DNA of 64,000 nt from Tubulanus polymorphus (lineage: Eukaryota > Nemertea > Palaeonemertea > Tubulaniformes > Tubulanidae): positions 6,946,501 through 7,010,500 of the forward strand of contig NC_134035.1 of assembly GCF_964204645.1 (NCBI RefSeq). Reading direction: 5' to 3'. The notes under the pieces were generated by a model. The model was not told the DNA's origin and ran no database searches. It saw nothing but the letters and a program-made list of their open reading frames with translations. Both the position numbers and the translations under genes were made by a program. Position 1 is the stretch's first letter, and each line of letters opens with the position of its first letter. Below, piece after piece: positions 46,501 through 58,919 of the stretch.

Positions 46501-47389
46501 CAGAATGATGGGAATTGTAGTAAATTGAAATATCGATACATAGTATAAAATGCATTGACAGATTCGGACCTAATATGCAACCACTGTGTAAACGTCAAAT
46601 ATGATACAGCTTTGAAACCGAAAATACGCGGACGTACAATCAACTAATATTAATTTATTTGACCAGGCGTTTATTTTGGCATTCAAACATCATGATACTG
46701 TATTATCACCATGCTTAAAAATGGATCTGTCCTATTAAGAACTCATCTTAAGCACCTGCTGAGTCGATAGATTGAGTGAATTTACAGATAAGAACGTATT
46801 ATGATTTAGAATAGATTTAAGAAGTTAATGTTTTTATTGAAATATTTGAATAAATACATATTGTAGTGTAGATTCAATCAATAAATTATGAATTGATTTG
46901 GTCTGAGTTTCGGGCTGATGTTGATTTTGACTTTTATGGATTACAAATTCTATAGTGATAAACAATTGATACCTGCAACATGTGCGTAAATCAAACCTAT
47001 TCCACTAGTTGTGTGTGTTTCCTAATAAACGGGAGAGTCACTCTTGATCTGAGTTATTAGAAAAATAACGTTCATTTAGTTATAGAAATTCATTGCCTTT
47101 TTGGAAATTCTGTAATAATATTTGTTCTGTCCTAATTTTTATTACTGTATGAACCAATGATATGCTTTGTAAATATGATGTAATAAAATAAATATGAATT
47201 TGAATTAAATTTGAACATGAGAATCAAGCATAACTTGTGTTTTTTCAACTTGTCTTACTTGTCTTTTGTTAACAGTTCCAGAGTTTCAATAACAATCAAA
47301 TCCAAATTGGCTAAGAGGTACATAGGACTAAAAGAAATGAACCGTTAGTTACTGCAAACCTATTCCAGTGTTATGTCGATCGTGTTGAA
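46501..47389. other. Non-coding; likely 3' UTR end of the minus-strand gene
   Basis: A minus-strand AATAAA (reverse complement TTTATT near 47,138) lies about 250 bp after the stop codon of the two-exon gene and could be its polyadenylation signal. Nothing else seen. Confidence 0.35.
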
Positions 47390-48975
47390 TCACTTTCCTT
47401 GAGTTGAAAGAATCAGATCTTCTATGGTGCAACATCGGTCGAAGAGAGATATCTTCATTGGTGTTGACTGTCCTTGACCATCTAACTTCTTGCGTTTGAC
47501 ATTGGAATCAGCATCATTCCCATTTGAACTGCAAAATATTCATACAACATGAAAACCGACAGTACATGTATACTGTAATCAAACTTTCACCGATGTTGGA
47601 TATTTGAATGAACGTTAGGCTTATTTCAGTATTCTAAAGCAGGAAATAATAAGCCCAATCAATAGGCCCTTTTTCCATTGGAACAATTGTATAATGCGTA
47701 CAGCTGTACCGTACACTTATCAAGAATGGAGAAATCGGTATACCAAACCTACGAACAGCAAAATGTACAGGCCTACAATGATTTTTTTGTATACAAGCCG
47801 TGACCACATGAACGTTTTGGTTTAACTATTAATGTCAGTAGGTCAGAGAAGGCCTGGCCAAATTTAATCACATGGCTCAAATCAATTAGCCTTTCTGCGT
47901 GTGAATACTTCACTGTATTGTTTTAAAAATAGGCCTATCGAGTGAATTAGTACATAGACTGAATTAGACTTTAGGCTAGTCCTGACCTAATCCTATCCAT
48001 GTTATAATGGAACCAGTTATAGTAACATCACTGGAGGGCCGAAGAGAGGGAAAAAGTTGTGTTTGTAGTACATAGGCATGGTAGGCTTGTCGTACTCACT
48101 TAATACTTAAAACGCTGTTGTTACCTGTACGTGACTGTACGGCGATTTCTACAGGTTAGCCGTATGTGAGTAAGTTGACGCTCAGACTTGCAATATAGGG
48201 GTTCGAAACCAAACGAAAAAAAAATCCAGTAGTAGTCCAGTGATTTACCCACTGTGCCACGGAACGCAACTGCAGGGTGGATGAAATTTGATTTAGAAAT
48301 AGCCTAGCCTCACCTAACCCAAACTCTATTCTTTCACGCATGCACGTTTGCAGATTATAGAAACTCAAGTACAGCGTTTTTAGGGAACTCACGAACGGTT
48401 AACCTGTGGATATCACCGTACAGTCACGTACGGGTAACAACTTCGTAATTCAAATGGTATTGGCTACTAGGAACTCACGTACAGCGTTAGTAGGGAACTC
48501 ACGTCAATTAAGCTGTGGAGATCACTATACAGTCACATACGGGTTACAACTTCGTATTCAAAATGGTATTGGCTACTATAATAGGCCTATAGACAAATAA
48601 ATACTGGTAGGCTTTCTTAGCTTCCACACTTCACAACCGAACCAACTGACCAACCAGTATATTTAGTCCCAGTGCACACCAACCGGTAGTCAGTAACCTG
48701 TCTGTGGTTTAGTTTCACGATCGGATATTTTCACAAACCACAGTCAGGAATGGGAAGGTCATTTTTGTATGAAATCTTCGTCAACCAATTTGACTGACGA
48801 GTAATTTGCCTGGCATTTCATTGTCTCTTAAGATATCCGTCAAATTTTTGTTGTAATCGACACACAACAGATTCGTAGTTTGTCTGATACCTATAACACC
48901 TCACCTGACGATCTTAATCCATGTGCAAATCGGCCGTAAAGTGGAGTAAATTTCCGTAGAGTCAACAGCTGCCAT
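47390..48975 (-). CDS. Candidate two-exon host gene, 69-residue protein, function unknown
   Basis: Exon 1 (48975-48905) starts with ATG in a good context (AAAATGGCAG) and ends at CAG|GTGAGG. Exon 2 (47528-47390) follows an acceptor ATATTTTGCAG and ends at TGA. The exon phases match and the joined length is 210 bases. The peptide begins MAAVDSTEIYSTL, has a central basic patch (VKRKKLDG) and ends with a hydrophobic-acidic segment (ISLFDRCCTIEDLIL). There is no signal peptide or transmembrane helix. I do not recognise the family. Base composition differs from the transposons around it, and a repeat-filled intron of 1,376 bp is normal for an animal gene. More exons in the intron cannot be excluded. 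Confidence 0.4.
48117..48580. repeat. Inverted and tandem repeat around a SINE core, within the intron
   Basis: 48117-48172 is the reverse complement of about 48,388-48,445 (GTTAACCTGTGGATATCACCGTACAGTCACGTACGGGTAACAA-type words). The right arm is duplicated once more 110 bp downstream (48,481-48,580). The unpaired centre holds the tRNA-like core. Confidence 0.65.
48198..48262 (-). repeat. tRNA-derived SINE core with A and B boxes
   Basis: On the minus strand TGGCACAGTGGGT (48,248-48,260) matches the pol III A box and GGTTTCGAACCCC (48,198-48,210) matches the B box, about 50 bases apart. The spacing and order fit a tRNA-derived SINE promoter. Confidence 0.55.
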
Positions 48976-51900
48976 TTTAAAAATTACTGGAGGTGCTGGT
49001 GTAGCGGAAATTCGTTTCACTTCGTTCTGTTCTTTTTATTTTCCAGCTGCAGAGTCCTCCCCAGCTCAGTCTAAAATTCATATTAAATTCCTATTAAAAG
49101 TTTGTATGATGTAAAATAAAACCTTATAATGTATTTGTAACTCTTGAGACAAGAATGTTTAATGCTTTGGACTTCGGTCTGGTGGATTAGAAACTATTTT
49201 TATTTCTATCTTAATGAAATATTGTATGATTTAATCTGAATTCAAAAACTGTACCTAAAGACCTTTTCTATGTGTTCGGGTCACTCCCGGTTTGTATTTT
49301 TCGAGTTAATGTGCCTAAGTCGATGTTCCCGTGCTTAAATCGATATTTTTATGCTGTGCTCTGTGCCCGAGATGGCGCCACTATACGGTTCTTAATTGTA
49401 TTGTGTGCTCGGGGTGCTTTGTTTTAACCAATTAGATGGGGTTACGTCATAATCTGGGCTCTATAAAAGGCAAACATGTGCTTTATTAATTAGTCTCGGT
49501 GCACATTCTTAGGTGTGTATTACTAAGATTTTGAACTATGGGGGGAGGGATTAATCTAATTTTCTTAGTAAGTCATACTTAGCACTGATTCTCTTTAAGT
49601 ATTTCTTGATCCTTATTCTCAAAGTTGTTTTTCTTCCAAGATGTTTTCGGAAAACAATCTTTCAGGGTTCAAGGAGGTTTTCTCCTTCGAATTATTCCCC
49701 GAAAGTATTCTTCTTTCCGATTTCCTCTCTTGGTTTTTCCCTCAACTTTTGAGTTTTCGGAGTAGTGACCATCTCTTACATAAACATAATAGGAAGAATG
49801 ATTAAATAAATACTTAACTGGAACTATGATTAAATATAGCGAAAATTCTTATCTTTATTAAGAGCACTTAGAGTTACATCTTCTTTAGCGTAAAACGAGC
49901 GCAGGGTTTAAGTAACTATTGTTGAGTCGTAATGTTAGAATATCTGAAATCTTTATTCCTAATACTATTGAATTCTGGTGCGAGTCGTGCACTTGTAATA
50001 AGGGCAATATGCCCTTGTTAATCTCCTCCTTTGGTGGCCGGTTGGCCATCTTATCTACCTTAAATGTTGTAAATAAGAGATAACCTCGAGGTTGTGTATA
50101 TATTGTTCATTGTTCGAATATTTCCAAGAAATAATAAATAGTATTCAAGAGAATATTATCATATACATAAAATTCTAAATCTTTGCCTTTTTCCCTAAAC
50201 TATTTTTGTGGTGTCGGATTTACTATCAATTGAGGAAAGGATTTTCTTGTGCATTTTTGGGATTCTGTGACACCATAAAATATTCTTGAAGAATCTTGTG
50301 GGTTGGAGAGTTTAGGGCATCATGTAAGTCTTCAAAAAGGGGAAGCATTGAGGGCACCCTCTAGTGGGAGAGGCCAAATATTGGTGAATGCTCTTCGTTT
50401 TATTTAGTTGGTATCTATTATTCTTTTTGAAGCTAAACGCCTGATCAGGTCGGCTGTGGAGGCTGGAAATACTTGTAGCGCTGGACGCAGTCCTGTATTT
50501 CCTCCTCAGTCGGAGAGAAAGCTAGGGGATTTTTATTTTATTTGACTCATTCATGATTCTTCTATTAATTCTTTTGGTCACAGTTTTTCATACATGCACA
50601 CGCCTTTTTCATGGGTGATTTGTGAGGACATTCAGTCACCCGTGTTACCATTATGACTTATCACTGAGAATTAGGACTCCATTAAGTATTCTCACTCACC
50701 AGAGGAAGACTTGACCTTATTTTTGCGCGTTAAATCTCATGGAGGAAAACAAGAGAATTTTCCCCTTCTAGCTTCTCTACCTCCCAGATGCTAGTGACGT
50801 GAGCGAACCCTAGAAGCGACGCCTATATGCAACTTTTTTTCTTAAATGTATAGGATTATAGAAAGAGAGAGAGAGAGAGTTACCTGTATTCCCTCTTGGT
50901 CGAGGAAATTCCGAGAGTTGAGACCTTAGACTTGACATTATGAATTTTAACGGAAACGGAAGTAGATTTTTGTAGTCACTTGCCAAAGCACGCTACCCCG
51001 AATCCCGGTATTCCGCTTCACTGGCACCTGTGGACTGAGGCCAGGACAACAGCACAAACTAACGAAGCGAAACGACGAAATTGAAAAATATTAAGAAATC
51101 AACACTTATTCACATTTTTCTTTTACCAGAATTTATTATTTCATTATTTATAATGGAAAACACGAAGATTTGAAATATAGGTTGGAAAACCATCAAAAAT
51201 AAAAATTGTCGTTTCGTCTTGAAAGTTTTATCTAAATCCTTGTAGGTCCCCTTGTCTTATCATGCCACATGTGCAATACAGAGAAATGGCGGCCAATGGC
51301 GAAATTTGTAAGGAAATTAATTAATTTCTCAAAATAATGTTGATTAATCACTCGAAACATACATAGAATTGGATTATTTCGAAAGGTACCCGTGTTAGTT
51401 TGTGAATTAAGCCATTAATTGTGGACTGAAGTGGATAGAAAGTATATTTTTGAAGTGTTACTTTTTTCAACCGTGTTTTGGTCCTTGTCATCCCTAACGT
51501 TGGTATAAGCCCATCCGATTATAAAAAGCTTACCACCAACGATTAGGTAACTAACTAACCAACCGGCACAGGCCTAACGCTGTTTGTCAACTGTGTGTAC
51601 CGTAGTAGGCTATCGATAATCACCTGATACTTTTCTGTCGTTTGTTTTCTCTCTGAGACGAACGTAATTCTAGTAGCCCTACGCGACTTAACGACCTTGA
51701 TCTAAACGTGATAAATTCAAAATCTGTTTATTGACGCTTTTGGTTACATGAACTGATCAGCAATATACTTAAATGAAATAACCGGAATAACAAGAAATAT
51801 TAAAGAGGTAACAAACAAATGCCCGTAAACCTGTCAGACACGCGAACGCCGGACTCGTAAACTCTTGGACTCGGACCCGCTGAGCAATAAATTCATGAAA

Positions 51901-52007
51901 TTGACTTTGAAATTGCTTGTGGCGAAGAGAGGTATTATTCGATAGCTCTTCCTCGAAAAGAAGAGAGAAATGTCAGAAAGAAAACACAACATGGCTACTA
52001 ATTGAAC
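48976..52007. other. Non-coding; possible solo-LTR-like promoter segment
   Basis: No coding frame. Between about 49,115 and 50,210 the order TATA box, transcribed AT-rich part and AATAAA suggests an LTR-like unit, but no partner copy is in the window. A short GA microsatellite lies at 50,861-50,878. Confidence 0.3.
49462..49468 (+). promoter_or_regulatory. TATA box
   Basis: A canonical TATAAAA in CTCTATAAAAGGC, followed about 30 bases later by TTAGTCTCGG, a plausible initiator. A polyadenylation signal AATAAA is at 50,133-50,138. Consistent with a pol II promoter of an LTR-like element. Confidence 0.4.
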
Positions 52008-52111
52008 AGAGCCAAATTTCCGATGTTTACGGCTCGACAGTGCCTTTATAACGTGGATTTATCAAAATTCCCATGCAGTATCTGGAGATTGAAGTGAGCT
52101 GAAGGATATTT

Positions 52112-53055
52112 TAGCAACGGACTTTTTGCGCGTTGCCAATTTTACAAAACAGAAAATTCAAACGATTGAATTTATGTGTTAATACCAGTTTATTTTACGT
52201 CTTAATCAGTTGGATAGCAGGCACAGAGTGTTATGATAATTAGTTACAGTATACACAGAATAGAATCGAATATTATACTACTTGATTACTCATACTTCAT
52301 CAGATCGTAACTGAGATTGTCCTACAATGACTTTTCTTTAACTACATACTTAATACAAAGGCCTATTTCTACAAACAAATAATCATTAGCCGTCATTTTA
52401 GATTAAATACCTAATCTATAAAAATTGACTCTCAGTACCAAATGTACGTGTTACATAAAGGTCTGATTTCTCAGCTAAGCCTAGGTACACATTTATGCCA
52501 AAACATATATAAGATTTAACTATGAAAAATGGATGTAACTCACCTGAAAATTCAAACGATTGAATTTATGTGTTAATACCAGTTTATTTTACGTCTTAAT
52601 CAGTTGGATAGCAGGCATAGAGTGATCAAATCTGTGCTGCCAAAAACCAAGTTGATTAAGACACTCCCATCAAGAAATTAGTGACCAAAACTTCTAGCGA
52701 TTGGTTCATCCAAATCTTAATGACATATTAAGACACTAATTACCTGATGAGAGCTAAACTAGTTGCGAGGGCAGGTGAGTTGAGAGTTGTTTATATTGCT
52801 ATTACATCACTTATTCAAAAATAGTTCCAGTTCGCTAGGTAGACAAAATACTCAATAAACAAGACAGCCTACTTGAGCTGCCAAAACGGTATCCGGGTAA
52901 AAGTGACAAAGACTAAGGGTTAGATCCATTAATGGACATAGGAAAAATCTACAAATATGTTTTCTTAGCTACAAATGACCTGGCAAAATATTGATTACAA
53001 TATTTAAACATAAAAACACAATCCGCAGTTCCAGTTAAAAATACTCCTTGCTAAA
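52112..53055 (-). repeat. 3' LTR, enlarged by a ~400-bp insertion/duplication
   Basis: It matches the 553-bp right LTR over its length, but is interrupted by about 300 bp of unrelated sequence. A ~100-bp segment (AAAATTCAAACGATTGAATT to AGCAGGCA) occurs on both sides of this interruption. Confidence 0.75.
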
Positions 53056-54205
53056 CTCTCCCACACTATATTCAAGCTTTTGTCCACAAAAGCAGAAAAT
53101 TAACACACAAGTCTAGGGAGGTAAAAATATAAAGTCATCTCATTCAACATAAGTCCTGCAATATATCTCTAAAAACTTACATTCCTATTCCATTGCATAA
53201 TTCTTATAATACTAAAAGGGTAAATACATGGCAAAACATCAGCAACAATCAACATAATCACCTAACAATAGACAGTGACTCATCGATATTGTTATATTAG
53301 AAAAAATAACCCAAATCCAGGTGTAGTAACATTAATAATCCTTATCATATAAAAATATGAAATACTCATCAAATCATAGATATAGTAAAAAAAATTCACA
53401 GATACAGAAAAATCACCGCCACCATTTAGCTGCAACATCGGCGCATTGAAAAATACTATAGAACGGATATACATTTTTTTTTTTTTTTTTTTTTTTTAAT
53501 GGTTTATAATATAATTATGTACCATGATCTGTACTATGAAAGTAATACAAATTTCATGACATTGGTAAATAGTACGCCAGATCCATATTATACTCGAAAA
53601 CTTGACATGTAGTATTTTAACTGACGGTAATCCTCGACGGAATGTAATTAATCAATAACCCAACAAAATTTAGACTACCACAGATTCATTCTCTTTGAAG
53701 ACGCATTGCACAAAATTCAAGATAACCTGTCACGACGATTCAAGTTGACCGGTGTGGGGTGGCAACTAACGGACACCGTAAGTTGTACCAGATCCAGGCG
53801 GACACGAGAGAAACATCCCGCACGAGATAAGTCATAGCTCACCAAGGGAAGAGACTAATCACGAAAAATCCTTCAACAAATTCCAGTATTCGAAAAATCG
53901 TTCCACCTAATAAAAAGAAATTCAACCTAGGAGTATGACACCTGCTATTTCAAGCAAGAGACGCGAAAGGAGAGTTGTGCGCACAACTCATAGCACATAT
54001 AAGTTGTCTCTACCCGTGCCAAACTCCTAAAAAAAACACATTCCAATCACAGTTGAAACAGCAAAATCGAGTTATGATCTCTTGAAACAGAACCTTCGTT
54101 TTCGCGTTTTACCCTGTCTCGTGTGGGTACGGAAGAACTCGTCCTTGGCCGACTGGGTAAGATTATCAGAAGGTTGCCACGAACTTGGAGATTTATCGGA
54201 CCATT

Positions 54206-54993
54206 TTACATAGCAGAGGTGTCTTTCAAATTCTGTTGAAATTGCTCGGCGATGACGGTCGTAAGAGCCTGCGATTTCTCCAAAGCAGCATCCGTCGAAG
54301 TTGCAGCAGCGGCTACAACAGGTGTAGATAACGGCACGAAATTGCTTGAGTTTTCGACGGTCAGGGCGATTTTTCGCAGTTTCGGCATGCTATCATCGGG
54401 CAAATGGCCAGCTACAGTCGCCGCAATTCGTGGCTGTAACCCTTGTATTGCCCGCGAAACGATTTGTTGCGGGGTCAGTGACGATTGTGACGCGAGAATG
54501 TCGATACGGTTAAGATAATCGTTCACCGACTCGTTTTGCGCTTGTATAATATTGGTCGTAAGCAACTGGTCCTCCAACGGCTGAAAGCGCTCTTTCAGTG
54601 CCGCTTTTAACTTATTGATATCTAGTTGGTCGGCAACCGGGAGGCTGTTCTTGATATTGGCCGCATGGTGCCCTAAATGATATAAAACACATCGACGTGT
54701 TTCTCCGCTGGTACGTTGTTCAGCCTGAGATATTGGTCGAAACGATCCAACCAGGCTGGTACATTGGTACCATACCCGACGCCAAAATAATCTAAACTAA
54801 CTTTCGGCATATTGCTTTGTTCGTCCCGTACTAACGCGTGCGCTTCCTGATTGTCCGTGCTGTGCACACGTATATCGACGGGCTGCAGACGTACCGGAGA
54901 GCTCAGTACAGCCAAATTCCAGAGAGGATCGTTCCTCGAAGTCGTCGATCTTGTTATCCTGCCGTTGTTTTGTGCTACCGAGCGAGGATTCAT
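54206..54993 (-). pseudogene. gag: Gag of the LTR element, one frameshift
   Basis: An ATG at 54993, about 60 bases behind the 5' LTR, opens a frame with the typical Gag segment (YGTNVPAWLDRFDQYLRL). Near 54,675 a one-base shift leads into the second frame, which is open to 54,206 and contains the capsid helices (VNDYLNRIDILASQ, IQGLQPRIA). No zinc knuckle follows. Closest in style to Ty3/gypsy Gag. Confidence 0.7.
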
Positions 54994-55056
54994 TTGCGAG
55001 AGGTTTCGGAAATCGTTAAAGGGTTCTCACCATTTTAGCAACGGGTTCTCCACCAT

Positions 55057-55609
55057 TTTAGCAACGGACTTTTTGCGCGTTGCCAATTTTACAAAAACTG
55101 AAAATTCAAACGATTGAATTTATGTGTTAATACCAGTTTATTTTACGTCTTAATCAGTTGGATAGCAGGCATAGAGTGATCAAATCTGTGCTGCCAAAAA
55201 CCAAGTTGATTAAGACACTCCCATCAAGAAATTAGTGACCAAAACTTCTAGCGATTGGTTCATCCAAATCTTAATGACATATTAAGACACTAATTACCTG
55301 ATGAGAGCTAAACTAGTTGCGAGGGCAGGTGAGTTGAGAGTTGTTTGTATTGCTATTACATCACTTATTCAAAAATAGTGCCAGTTCGCTAGGTAGACAA
55401 AATACTCAATAAACAAGACAGCCTACTTGAGCTGCCAAAACGGTATCCGGGTAAAAGTGACAAAGACTGAGGGTTAGATCCATTAATGGACATAGGAAAA
55501 ATCTACAAATATGTTTTCTTAGCTACAAATGACCTGGCAAAATATTGATTACAATATTTAAACATAAAAACACAATCCGCAGTTCCAGTTAAAAATACTC
55601 CTTGCTAAA
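55057..55609 (-). repeat. 5' LTR of the gag-only element
   Basis: 553 bp, nearly identical to the shared parts of 52,112-53,055. The junction with the primer site is duplicated (AACGGGTTCTCCACCATTTT-type 25-bp tandem, 55,022-55,066). Confidence 0.8.
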
Positions 55610-55739
55610 ATATCATACGGATTGTATCGGCGACAGCGGTAAGGTAAGGAAGCCTTTACACTTTTAACAAAAACTGTGTGGAAAAGGGAAAAAAATAATA
55701 ATAATCACGCGAATTTCAATAGGGTTTTCTGGAGTGAAG

Positions 55740-57720
55740 TCAATCTTAAGAATTAGCAGAACATGGTGTCACAAGCCCCGGGGCATGTCACGCCATATCT
55801 GACATGGCGTCACAAGCCCCGAGTAAAATGCAGACTATATATAATTCACGCGGAACGAAGATATATGTTCGCGTCGAACAGACCACGTTTTTAAGTCCGA
55901 TACTACGTGTAAAACCTGAATGATATAATTTCAAGTACCGGTATGTCAATGTGTAATGAATTTCTTCTTTTTCTAAACTTATTATCTAAACGTATACACA
56001 GTACCGGTACTTATACGTTATGAAGTATTCCGTTCAGTGCAACCACTTTGAAAGAAAATTATATCCCTTTTTTACTTAAGATTTTTATGTAAAATTCTTC
56101 GAATATGTTTTTTGCAGGTTTCCGTTATGGTGCGAGACGATCAGAAGATCATCAGCTACATTTACCAAAGCGATTTTTGTATATTTTTACATATGAACAA
56201 AATAAAAACAACGATTTATAAACTTTCTAAGACTTAATGATTGTTGTACTACTGATTGAAATTTAAGATAATCAGTCACAATTATTCATTTATTTCTACG
56301 GAAATCCGATCGGGTCCTCTCACGCCATGAAAATTGAAGCTATTCTGCAGACCATTTAGGGCTCGATACGCCATATTGGCTGCTGAACATTTGGGGCCTG
56401 ACACGCATAGAAGACAAATCGCGATTTTTCTAGCAGTATTTGTTTTGTTTTATAAGACTTAATGATTATAAACAATATATATAAATAATTGAAACTAAAG
56501 ATATAATTAGCGGCAATTAGTTGCTTCCATAGAAAACTGATCGGGTCCTCTCACGCCATATTGGCGGCAGAACACTTTGGGGCCTGACACGCCATGTAGA
56601 AGACAGCGTGATTTTAGGAGCATTTTGAAACAATATTTGCCTTTTTTCTAAGTCTAAATGATTGACAAACCATGTATAATGATCAATCTTTGAATATTTA
56701 TGAAAATTATTCATCAATTGAAGCTATTCTGCAGACCGTTCGGGGCCTGACACGCCATATTGGCTGCAGAACATCTGGGGCCTGACACGCCATGTAGGAG
56801 ACAGCGTGATTTTAGGAGCTTTTTGAAACAATATTTGTCTTTTTTCTAAGTCTAAATGATTGACAAACCATGTAGAATGATAAATCTTTGAATATTTATG
56901 ATAATTAGTGACAATTATTCATCAATTGAAGCTATTCTGCAGACCGTTCGGGGCCTGACACGCCATATTGGCTGCAGAACATTTGGGGCCTGACACGCCA
57001 TGTAGAAGACAGCGTGATTTTAGGAGCTTTTTGAAACAATATTTGTCTTTTTTCTAAGTCTAAATGATTGACAAACCATGTAGAATGATAAATCTTTGAA
57101 CATTTAACACAATTTATGACAATTATTCATTTGTTTGTACGGAAAACCGTTCGGGTCCTCTCACGCCATGTCTCAATTGAAGCTATTCTGCAGACCATTT
57201 GGGGCCTGACACGCCATATTGGCTGCAGAACATTCGGGGCTTGACACGCCATAGAAGACAAATCGCGGTTTTTCTAGCAGTATTTGTTTTGTTTTCTAAC
57301 ACTTTGTGATTGTCAAATCATGAACAATATATAACAAATTGAAACTAAAGATATAATTAGTGACAATTAATTGCTTCCATAGAAAACCGATCGGGTCCTC
57401 TCACGCCATATTGGCTGCAGAACATTTGGGGCCTGACACGCCATGTAGAAGACAACGTGATTTTTGTAACAGTATTTGCTTTTTTCTAAGACTAAATGAT
57501 TGACAAACCATATAGTACGATTTAATCTTTGAAAATTTAAGAAAATTAGTGACAATTATTCATTTGTTTGTAGGAAAACCGATCGGGTCCTCTCACGCCA
57601 TGTTTCAATTGAAGCTTTTCTGCAGACCATTTGGGGCCTGACACGCCATGTAGAAGGCTTAGTGATTTTAGGAGCCATATTGACTGCAGATCACACTAGA
57701 TTGGAGCCTGGCTCACCATA
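55740..57720. repeat. ~200-bp satellite with GGGGCCTGACACGCCAT boxes
   Basis: From about 56,300 to 57,720 units of roughly 200-240 bp repeat about seven times. Each has TCTCACGCCAT or CTGACACGCCAT boxes, TTGGCTGCAGAACAT, AGCGTGATTTTAGGAGC and TAAATGATTGACAAACCAT. Scattered earlier boxes start near 55,770. The open frames inside are repeat by-products. Confidence 0.85.
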
Positions 57721-58377
57721 TATGTTTTTCTAACATTATCTATGTTCTTCTAAGACTAATTGATCAACAAATCATGTAAAATAGATGAATGATTCATTGA
57801 AATGTAAGATAGTTCATTAAAATTTTTATTCTGTAAAACTCATTCAGTAGATATGTAATGTTTTTGTATTTTTCATATGCTGGCGAAATATGTGATTGTT
57901 TAAATTGTGTTTCAAAATAAAGTGTGTACACTGCATTAGATTAACAAACAACGATCAATTTCTATTCTGTAAAACTCATTTTGTAAATATGTATGCCAGT
58001 GAAGTAGGATAAGATAAGTTTTTAATTGTGTTTTAAGTGTAAAATGTTTTCAATCTATCAATACATTCCGTAAATAGATATGTTAAGTTTTACCTTACCC
58101 CCTGGTATTTTCCTGTTCCATCAGATTCTTACAAAATAAGAAATTCATATCAAATAAAGTTTGATTCAAACATTACTCGTTATAAGTTATTGATTAAAAG
58201 TAATCTTCTGAATCAAATCATGTTCATATATGCGATGTAATATGTAGGTCTTATTATGTATATATAGTACGTTGTAAATCATCTATGACAAATAAATATC
58301 CAATCGAATATTTCAACTTCGGAAGAAAAACCCGCGAGACGTAGTCGACGTTTCATCTCCTGCATAGGATTTGATTG
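57721..58377. other. AT-rich non-coding spacer
   Basis: Contains a short duplicated TTCTATTCTGTAAAACTCATT word but no gene. Confidence 0.4.
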
Positions 58378-58405
58378 AGCGATAACGGGTTTTCTGCTGT
58401 CTTAG

Positions 58406-58680
58406 AATCCTGTTCATCGGTGGATTTCGACAAAGCATTTGATAAGGCACAACATCAGCCATTACTAACTATACAGGCTATTGGGAAACAGTATCAATGA
58501 TAGGTCGCCCAAATGGCTCAGCAGTTATCTCTGAACGAAAACCAAAATAGCCAAAATCAACGGAACGCCTCATCTTGGAATAAGTTCTAAGTAGTGGAGT
58601 CACGCTAGGTAGTATCCTAAGTCGTCTACTGTTTCATGTCCTGACAAATGACATACACAGTAATCCAAAATATACCGCAA
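58406..58680 (+). pseudogene. LINE reverse transcriptase fragment, second copy
   Basis: Over 85% identical to 39,476-39,740 by eye, from GTCTTAGAATCCTGTTCA to CAGTAATCCAAAATATACC. It shows the same decayed RT motifs with different indels. Confidence 0.65.
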
Positions 58681-58919
58681 ATCAATTGTGACAAAGTATT
58701 GATGCGAATGACCTATTTAGTTCATTGACCATGTACCGAACACTATTATTGTGCCCCAGCATTTGGGGTATTCTACCTGAACCCCAACATTCAATATGTC
58801 CACCAGATTCTGGTGATGATGAAGTCATTTTAATTTTTCTGCCAACTTCATTTCTTCTTTCATATTAATCAAACATTAAACATCATTAAGTATGCGTCCC
58901 CTTATTGAAATTAGGTTAA

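Larger units (their letters stand above)
52112..55609 (-). mobile_element. gag-only LTR retroelement with TTTAGCAA...TTGCTAAA ends
   Basis: Long direct repeats (52,112-53,055 and 55,057-55,609) flank about 2 kb that encodes only a Gag on the minus strand. Their ends are short inverted repeats TTTAGCAA and TTGCTAAA rather than TG...CA. A purine tract GTGTGGGAGAG abuts the left (3') repeat and a TGG-starting site follows the right (5') one. ATAT flanks both sides. Pol is absent, so the copy must have depended on other elements. Confidence 0.75.

Noticed and set aside
53474-53500. Poly-T tract as a LINE/SINE tail
   Set aside because: It lies in the interior of the gag-only element with no retroposed body attached.
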